From an uncultured Eubacteriales bacterium (GTDB taxonomy: Bacteria; Bacillota; Clostridia; Oscillospirales; CAG-272), in assembly GCA_905210485.1 (NCBI GenBank), contig CAJLXA010000037.1, positions 1 to 18,849 of the forward strand: 18,849 bases of DNA. Reading direction: 5' to 3'. The translations under genes were made by a program, and so were the position numbers. Position 1 is the first letter of the stretch, and each line of letters opens with the position of its first letter. Under the pieces are notes generated by a model. That model was not told the origin of the DNA, ran no database searches, and worked only from the letters and a program-made list of their open reading frames with translations. Below, in pieces: positions 15,091 to 18,849 of the stretch.

Positions 15091-16440
15091 TTATTCGGTC
15101 GAAAAAGCACACATTTCCTTACTTTCTGTCGCAATAACGGGAGAAAGCGCGAGCAAAACGGCGGTGTTCAGACCGGTCATGAGGAACACGAGCGTGTCGG
15201 TATAGACAAACACATCGGCGGCGGGCAGAAGCGTTCCGACGGTAAGCGACAGTGAGTAGAGAGAAAGAAAGGCCGTGCGCGCCGCGCGGGAGCGGGTGAA
15301 ATAGCGGAGCGCCGTGGCGGCATAATGCGCCCAGCAGATGACCGTTGCAAACGCGAAGACAAACACGGTGACGGCGACGAGGACGGGAGCGGCGCGGCCG
15401 AAGACCGTGGCGACGGTGCGGTTTATGAGATCAACGCCGCCGCCCGTGGGGTCGCCGTCCAGTTCCGGTACGGCAACCAGAACGGCGAGGCCGGTGAGCG
15501 TGGAGAGGACGAACGTATCTATAAACACCTCGGCAATGCCGAACAGACCCTGCCGCATCGGCGTTCCGCATTCGCCCGTGGCGTGCGCCATAGGCGCGGT
15601 GCCGCACCCGGCTTCATTGGAAAAGATACCGCGCGCACAGCCGATACGGACGGCACGGGAAAAGAGGAAGCCGGCAATGCCGCCGCAGGCGCTTTGCGGT
15701 GTGGCGGCCTCGCGGAAAACGCGGGCGACGGCGCCGGGAATCGCAGGCATATGCGTTACAAGCACGGCAATTGTGAGGAAAATATAGAAAGCGGTCATGG
15801 CGGGAACAAGGCGCGCCGTTACGGCGGATATTTTCTTTGTACCGCCGAAGACGATCCATGCGCATACAATCGTCAGAATCACGCCTGTGACAACGGGATA
15901 CAGATGAAAAGTCCCGTAAAAAGATTCGCCGATCGCGTTCACCTGCACAAAACTGCCGATGAAAAAGGAAGCGAGAAGGCAGAGTACGGCAAAAACGGCG
16001 GCAAGCGCACGGTGACCGCGGCCGTGGAGTCCGTCCCGGATATAATACATGGCGCCGCCACGCGGACCGTCTTCATCGGGAGGCGGGCGAAAGCGAACGG
16101 CAAGCGTGACTTCTCCGTACTTCAGCGCCATGGCAAAGAGTGCGGAAAGCCACATAAAGAAGAGCGCGCCCGCGCCGCCCGTCATCAGAGCGAGCGCCAC
16201 GCCGGAAATATTGCCGACGCCGAGCGTTCCCGCCAGCGCCATGGCCAATGCGCGCAAGCCGGAAGCACGTTCTTTTTTATCGCCGTTTTCGGGGAAAAGC
16301 ATGGCTTTCACCGTCCGTATCGGGTGGAGAATGAAAAAGCCTTTCAGGCGTACCGCGAGAAAAAAGCCGCCGAACAAAAGGAAAAGCGGCACAACCGCTC
16401 CGAAAAAGCGGCAATTCAGAAAATCAAAAATCCGGGTCAC
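15091..16440 (-). CDS. Sodium:alanine/glycine symporter, AGCS family
   Basis: 449-residue inner-membrane carrier with about ten to eleven hydrophobic segments. AGCS proteins import alanine, glycine or related small amino acids driven by Na+ (or H+). Family motifs are visible: GTLGVGNISG (71-80) in the first core helices, FMWLSALFAMALKYGE (95-110), and the signature GIFSNEAGCGTAPMAHA (271-287). The length matches the family. The start is the GTG at 16440, with AAAGGAGG 8 bases upstream. An in-frame ATG at 16485 lies next to a TATAAT box and is probably at or before the transcript start. The gene stands alone on the minus strand between the lipoprotein promoter and repeat copy B. The exact substrate cannot be read from sequence. 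A GCG-rich third codon position matches its left neighbours. Confidence 0.93.
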   Translation of the reverse strand: MTRIFDFLNCRFFGAVVPLFLLFGGFFLAVRLKGFFILHPIRTVKAMLFPENGDKKERASGLRALAMALAGTLGVGNISGVALALMTGGAGALFFMWLSALFAMALKYGEVTLAVRFRPPPDEDGPRGGAMYYIRDGLHGRGHRALAAVFAVLCLLASFFIGSFVQVNAIGESFYGTFHLYPVVTGVILTIVCAWIVFGGTKKISAVTARLVPAMTAFYIFLTIAVLVTHMPAIPGAVARVFREAATPQSACGGIAGFLFSRAVRIGCARGIFSNEAGCGTAPMAHATGECGTPMRQGLFGIAEVFIDTFVLSTLTGLAVLVAVPELDGDPTGGGVDLINRTVATVFGRAAPVLVAVTVFVFAFATVICWAHYAATALRYFTRSRAARTAFLSLYSLSLTVGTLLPAADVFVYTDTLVFLMTGLNTAVLLALSPVIATESKEMCAFSTE

Positions 16441-16490
16441 GCGGCGCGCCTCCTTTTTCCGGCAATGTATAGCGGTATACCGCATCTGTT

Positions 16491-16496
16491 ATTATA
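16491..16496 (-). promoter_or_regulatory. Possible -10 box of the symporter gene
   Basis: TATAAT on the minus strand lies about 50 bases before the GTG start. No -35 match is seen at 16-18 bases, so this is only a partial promoter call. Confidence 0.4.
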
Positions 16497-16577
16497 ATAA
16501 TGAAGATTCAGCCGTGCCGGGAAACGTCGGTTTCGTGCCGCAGATCATGGCTTTCACGGACATTCTATGCCGTGAAA

Positions 16578-16646
16578 CGCGGATTTATAACCGGTTTCCG
16601 GCTTTCTCCGGGAGGCGGTGAAACGGCCGGTTATGAAAGTTCCGCG
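16578..16646. other. Long imperfect hairpin upstream of the symporter
   Basis: ATAACCGG (16587-16594) pairs with 16627-16634, TTTC (16595-16598) with 16620-16623, and CGCGGA (16578-16583) with 16641-16646, with small bulges between. Just to the left, TTTCACGG (16552-16559) is inverted at 16570-16577. There is no T-run, so it is not an ordinary terminator. It may be part of the repeat region that follows. Confidence 0.45.
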
Positions 16647-16663
16647 CCGTGTCGGTCAAACGT

Positions 16664-16955
16664 AAAATGGCTTCCTCCGGGAGGAAGCTGTCGCCGGGCA
16701 GGCGACTGAAGGAGAGAGCGCAGTGACGGCTGGCGGCGGTTGGTCGCGCGAAGACGTTGACGGGAGCGTCGGCGGGCGCGGTGTTGATATGGAAAATGCG
16801 CTGTGCAGCACTATGGGGTGAATGTGGTTTATCTGATTGCCTTGATACGGCGGACGTAAGTTGTTGCATTTATGTTCGGATCGCCGCGGTTGTACGTCGC
16901 GGCTTTGCGCAGGCTCCTTTCGTCACGCTTGTCCAGCCACCTTCTTAACAAGGAG
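16664..16955. repeat. Dispersed intergenic repeat, copy B, with hairpins at both ends
   Basis: The left end has two tandem hairpins: GCTTCCTCC inverted within 16670-16688, then GTCGCC (16690-16695) with GGCGAC (16701-16706), followed by TGAAGGAGAGAG. This is the form of a short palindromic repeat common between genes in gut Clostridia. The right end, read on the minus strand, has the same kind of hairpin (16940-16953) followed by a GCGTGACG segment. Copies of the motif therefore face each other across about 290 bases, as in a MITE-like element. The middle (16782-16955) matches copy A. No protein is convincingly encoded. Confidence 0.65.
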
Positions 16956-16956
16956 A

Positions 16957-17085
16957 TTATACTAATTTTATAATGTTCAATTCAATGTCAATATCTCTAG
17001 TATTAGTTTCTGGGTCAACTTTGCCAATCCAGACTTTATCAATAAACTCATCTACTATTTCTTTATTAAGTTTATCTATAATTGT
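16957..17085 (-). pseudogene. C-terminal remnant of a serine site-specific recombinase
   Basis: Read on the minus strand, a frame different from the WYL gene gives about 42 codons ending at TAA (16957-16959): TIIDKLNKEIVDEFIDKV followed by WIGKVDPETNTRDIDIELNI. This is the form of the extreme C terminus of large serine recombinases (TnpX/resolvase-like integrases), whose last helix typically reads L-x-x-E-x-V-x-x-F-I-x-K-I before a short beta strand. All catalytic and DNA-binding parts are missing. The frame overlaps the last codons of the truncated WYL gene, so the junction lies at about 17075-17085. The call rests on pattern recognition of a short stretch and needs a database search. Confidence 0.6.
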
Positions 17086-17647
17086 CCTTGTTCCATACCA
17101 TAAACGCAGGGCTTACGGTATAACGATTGCCGTTCTTCCGATAAACCTTTTTATGCTTCTCGTCGTAATTGAAGTACAGGAACGATATTTGCTTGTTCTC
17201 GTTTATCGCGCGTTCAATAGCGTCCACGTTATAAATAAATGAACTGTTACCCCTTCTGCCCTTATCAAGCGAAATAATATGCTTTGAAATGCTCTCCGCT
17301 TGGTGAGTACAAAGCGTTTCCGCAAGTCTTTGAGCAAGTGCTTTCTTTTGTGCAACGGGAAGTTTCGACGCATTGATAACGTCCGCAAGCATAACCACTT
17401 CTGCCGTTTCAAGCGACCGATTGACTACATAATAGTAATGGTATTTCTTTTTGTAGGAAAGAACCTCATAACCGTTGTCGCACAAAGTCGCTATATCCTG
17501 AACGAGAATTTTACGCGACACATTCAGTCCGCGCAAGGCAAGAAGCTCGGATATTTCGTCGGTATTTAAGGCGTGGTTCTCATCTGTGTTTTTACAGAGA
17601 ATATCCCATAAGACAAGCAGTTTGATTTTATGCGCTTCGTTTGCCAT
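17072..17647 (-). pseudogene. WYL-domain transcriptional regulator, C-terminally truncated
   Basis: 191 codons with a DeoR-like winged helix (about 1-70: NTDEISELLALRG, then VSRKILVQDIATLCDNGYEV) followed by the start of a WYL ligand-sensing domain (about 140-191, ISFLYFNYD and YTVSPAFMVWNKDNY). In intact relatives the stretch after WNxDNYY continues with a LVxY strand and about 100 or more further residues. Here the frame ends after NKDNYR. The DNA then continues in another frame as a recombinase tail, so the gene has been broken by a junction. AAGGGA lies 6 bases before the ATG at 17647. It follows the DtxR gene by 38 bases. The DNA-binding part is intact and might still be made; whether it is functional is unknown. 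Confidence 0.75.
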
Positions 17648-17685
17648 AATAATTCCCTTATCAGTTATCGGTCAGATTTTTGCTT

Positions 17686-18087
17686 TTATACTTTAATTGC
17701 GATTGTATTTTCCTGCTCCGCAGTCCGTTGTTCAACATAAAGTTTCAAAAGATCCGCCGCCTCATCGGTGATAACGTGTTCCATACGACAAGCATTTTCT
17801 TCCGCAATATCATTGCTCGCGCCTATAAGTTTCAGCGCACTCGCAATCGTCTGATGTTTCTGCTCTATGTTCTTAACTTTTTCAATACCGCACTTCGTCA
17901 ATGTTATTTTCCCTTGATGAAATGTTACATAGCCAAACTCTTCAAGACGTTTCATTGCATTATGAACGCTCACTTTACTATATCCACGTTCATCTGCGAC
18001 ATCAACAGAACGTACCATCCCGTTTTTCTTTTGCAACGCATAAATCGTCGTCAAATACATTTCTTGCGATTCTGTGTTTTCAAGCAT
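17686..18087 (-). CDS. DtxR-family metal-dependent transcriptional repressor
   Basis: 133 residues. This family represses iron or manganese uptake genes when the metal ion is bound. An N-terminal winged helix (about 1-65, with SVDVADERGYSKVSVHNAMKRL) leads into the dimerisation and metal-binding helices. Candidate primary-site residues are Met10, Cys100, Glu103 and His104 (in ACRMEHVI), aligned with DtxR Met10, Cys102, Glu105 and His106. His78 matches DtxR His79. This is the DtxR/IdeR-type set, not the Asp8/Glu11 set of B. subtilis MntR. There is no C-terminal SH3-like domain, as in short Firmicute members. GGAAAGG lies just before the ATG at 18087. The gene starts 10 bases after the upstream surface-protein gene, so the two are cotranscribed. 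The metal (Fe or Mn) cannot be decided from sequence alone. Confidence 0.88.
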   Translation of the reverse strand: MLENTESQEMYLTTIYALQKKNGMVRSVDVADERGYSKVSVHNAMKRLEEFGYVTFHQGKITLTKCGIEKVKNIEQKHQTIASALKLIGASNDIAEENACRMEHVITDEAADLLKLYVEQRTAEQENTIAIKV

Positions 18088-18097
18088 TTTCCTTTCC

Positions 18098-18849
18098 TTA
18101 TGAATTCATCATTCTCTTCTTGCGTTTCACTACAACTATAATAGTCACAACTACTCCTGCAAGAATAACTACCGCTCCGACCAAAATCAAAGCGTATCCC
18201 CACATCGGCATATGAAACGCCACGCCCGGAATACAGACGATAAACGTTCCCGTTTTATCCGTTGCGGTAACAACGTATCTTCCGTATCCGCTCGCGGAAA
18301 GTTTTGTCAAACTGCCGTTGTCGTCCATATAGTAAACTTCGGCTTTCGTGCGGTCAAAATAATCGTCCGCGCGGAACAACAGTTCAACTTTACCGCTCAA
18401 GGTTATGACTTCGCCGTCTTCACTCAGAAATTCAGCAGAATAAACCTCGAAATTGTCCGCATTCTTTTTCATTGCGGAAGCCGCTTTTTCGTAAATTTCC
18501 GAGCCGACCGCAAGTTTTCCCGCGACGATTCCCGCTTTTTCGGGCAAAACGTTATTTGCATCTCTGAATTTAACAATATCGTTTTCGCCCGCCGCGGAAC
18601 GAATCGTAACAACGTATTCCGAGAACGAATCGTTACCCGATGATGTCTTATATTGCGAGTTAATCGCCTTATAGACCAACTTATACGTTCCGACTTTGCC
18701 GAGAACAAGTTTTTCACCCGACACATCGACCGCCTCGTCGCCGTAATACGCCGAGGTCGTGACCGGGCAATCATCGTCGCCCAAGTTTGCCGTCGCTTCG
18801 GGAATCGGGAAAACCGTGCCGACTTTCAAAGAATATTCAGCCGCCGCTT
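18098..18849 (-). CDS. C-terminal part of a membrane-anchored surface protein (truncated by window edge)
   Basis: About 250 codons are visible and the frame is open through the right edge, so the start is outside. The TTG near 18829 is internal. Visible parts: a bacterial Ig-like/cadherin-type segment ending in VGTYKLVYKAINS and EYVVTI; a second beta-rich region with a helical insert (AGKLAVGSEIYEKAASAMKKN); then one C-terminal membrane helix (MWGYALILVGAVVILAGVVVTIIVVV) and the basic stop-transfer tail KRKKR. This is a type I topology with the body outside the cell. No sortase motif is present. The DtxR repressor follows by 10 bases, which hints at a role in metal or heme acquisition, but the visible part does not show a binding domain. 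The function is unassigned. Confidence 0.8.
   Translation of the reverse strand, partial: AAAEYSLKVGTVFPIPEATANLGDDDCPVTTSAYYGDEAVDVSGEKLVLGKVGTYKLVYKAINSQYKTSSGNDSFSEYVVTIRSAAGENDIVKFRDANNVLPEKAGIVAGKLAVGSEIYEKAASAMKKNADNFEVYSAEFLSEDGEVITLSGKVELLFRADDYFDRTKAEVYYMDDNGSLTKLSASGYGRYVVTATDKTGTFIVCIPGVAFHMPMWGYALILVGAVVILAGVVVTIIVVVKRKKRMMNS

Noticed and set aside
16441..16485. ATG at 16485 as the symporter start
   Set aside because: It lies about five bases after a TATAAT box and has no ribosome site, whereas the GTG at 16440 has AAAGGAGG at 8 bases.

Overview
The window looks like a chromosomal segment of an uncultured Clostridia-type Firmicute, probably a gut commensal. The basis is strong AGGAGG-type ribosome sites, near-consensus TTGACT/TATAAT promoters with 17-base spacers, and the gene families present: DUF4190, DUF2752, HdeD-like and AGCS proteins, a Cys/His-repeat lipoprotein, and intergenic palindromic repeats of a kind common in gut Clostridia. 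No rRNA or complete tRNA is present, so no finer placement is possible. Most of the window is GC-rich; the last ~1.9 kb is visibly more AT-rich.

Layout, left to right. (1) 1-1665: the 3' three quarters of L-fucose isomerase (fucI, + strand), its terminator, a perfect 10-bp inverted repeat and a bidirectional terminator. (2) 1668-8875, all on the - strand: a promoter at 8958-8986 starts an ABC-F ATPase, followed by cysS, the comM/yifB AAA+ ATPase, a very strong terminator hairpin, and a GH36 alpha-galactosidase whose leader contains that hairpin. (3) 9122-10936, - strand: an apparent envelope operon (DUF4190 protein, membrane-anchored BspA-like LRR protein, HdeD/DUF308 membrane protein) with a clear promoter at 10992-11020. 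(4) 11091-11510, + strand: a divergently transcribed DUF2752 membrane protein with its own terminator. (5) 11552-11980: no gene; it holds copy A of a dispersed repeat, then an AT-rich stretch with a run of seven G. (6) 11981-12415, + strand: a small all-helical protein, converging through a 32-bp perfect palindrome on a large lipoprotein (12496-14913, -) built from about ten H...C-x9-C-x2-C units. (7) 15091-16440, - strand: an AGCS sodium:amino-acid symporter. (8) 16441-16956: no gene; a long imperfect hairpin and copy B of the dispersed repeat.

(9) From 16957 to the right edge the composition changes. On the - strand lie the 3' part of a surface protein with a C-terminal membrane anchor, a DtxR-family metal-dependent repressor, and a WYL regulator that is cut short. 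The WYL gene runs out of frame into what reads as the last ~42 codons of a serine site-specific recombinase. The recombinase stop codon lies two bases from the terminal hairpin of repeat copy B. I read this as the eroded end of an integrated mobile element.

How the genes work together. FucI and the alpha-galactosidase fit use of fucose- and galactose-capped glycans, although they are convergent and not one operon. ABC-F, CysRS and ComM form a housekeeping block (translation and DNA processing). The two most unusual items are the repeat-unit lipoprotein and the WYL/recombinase/repeat junction.
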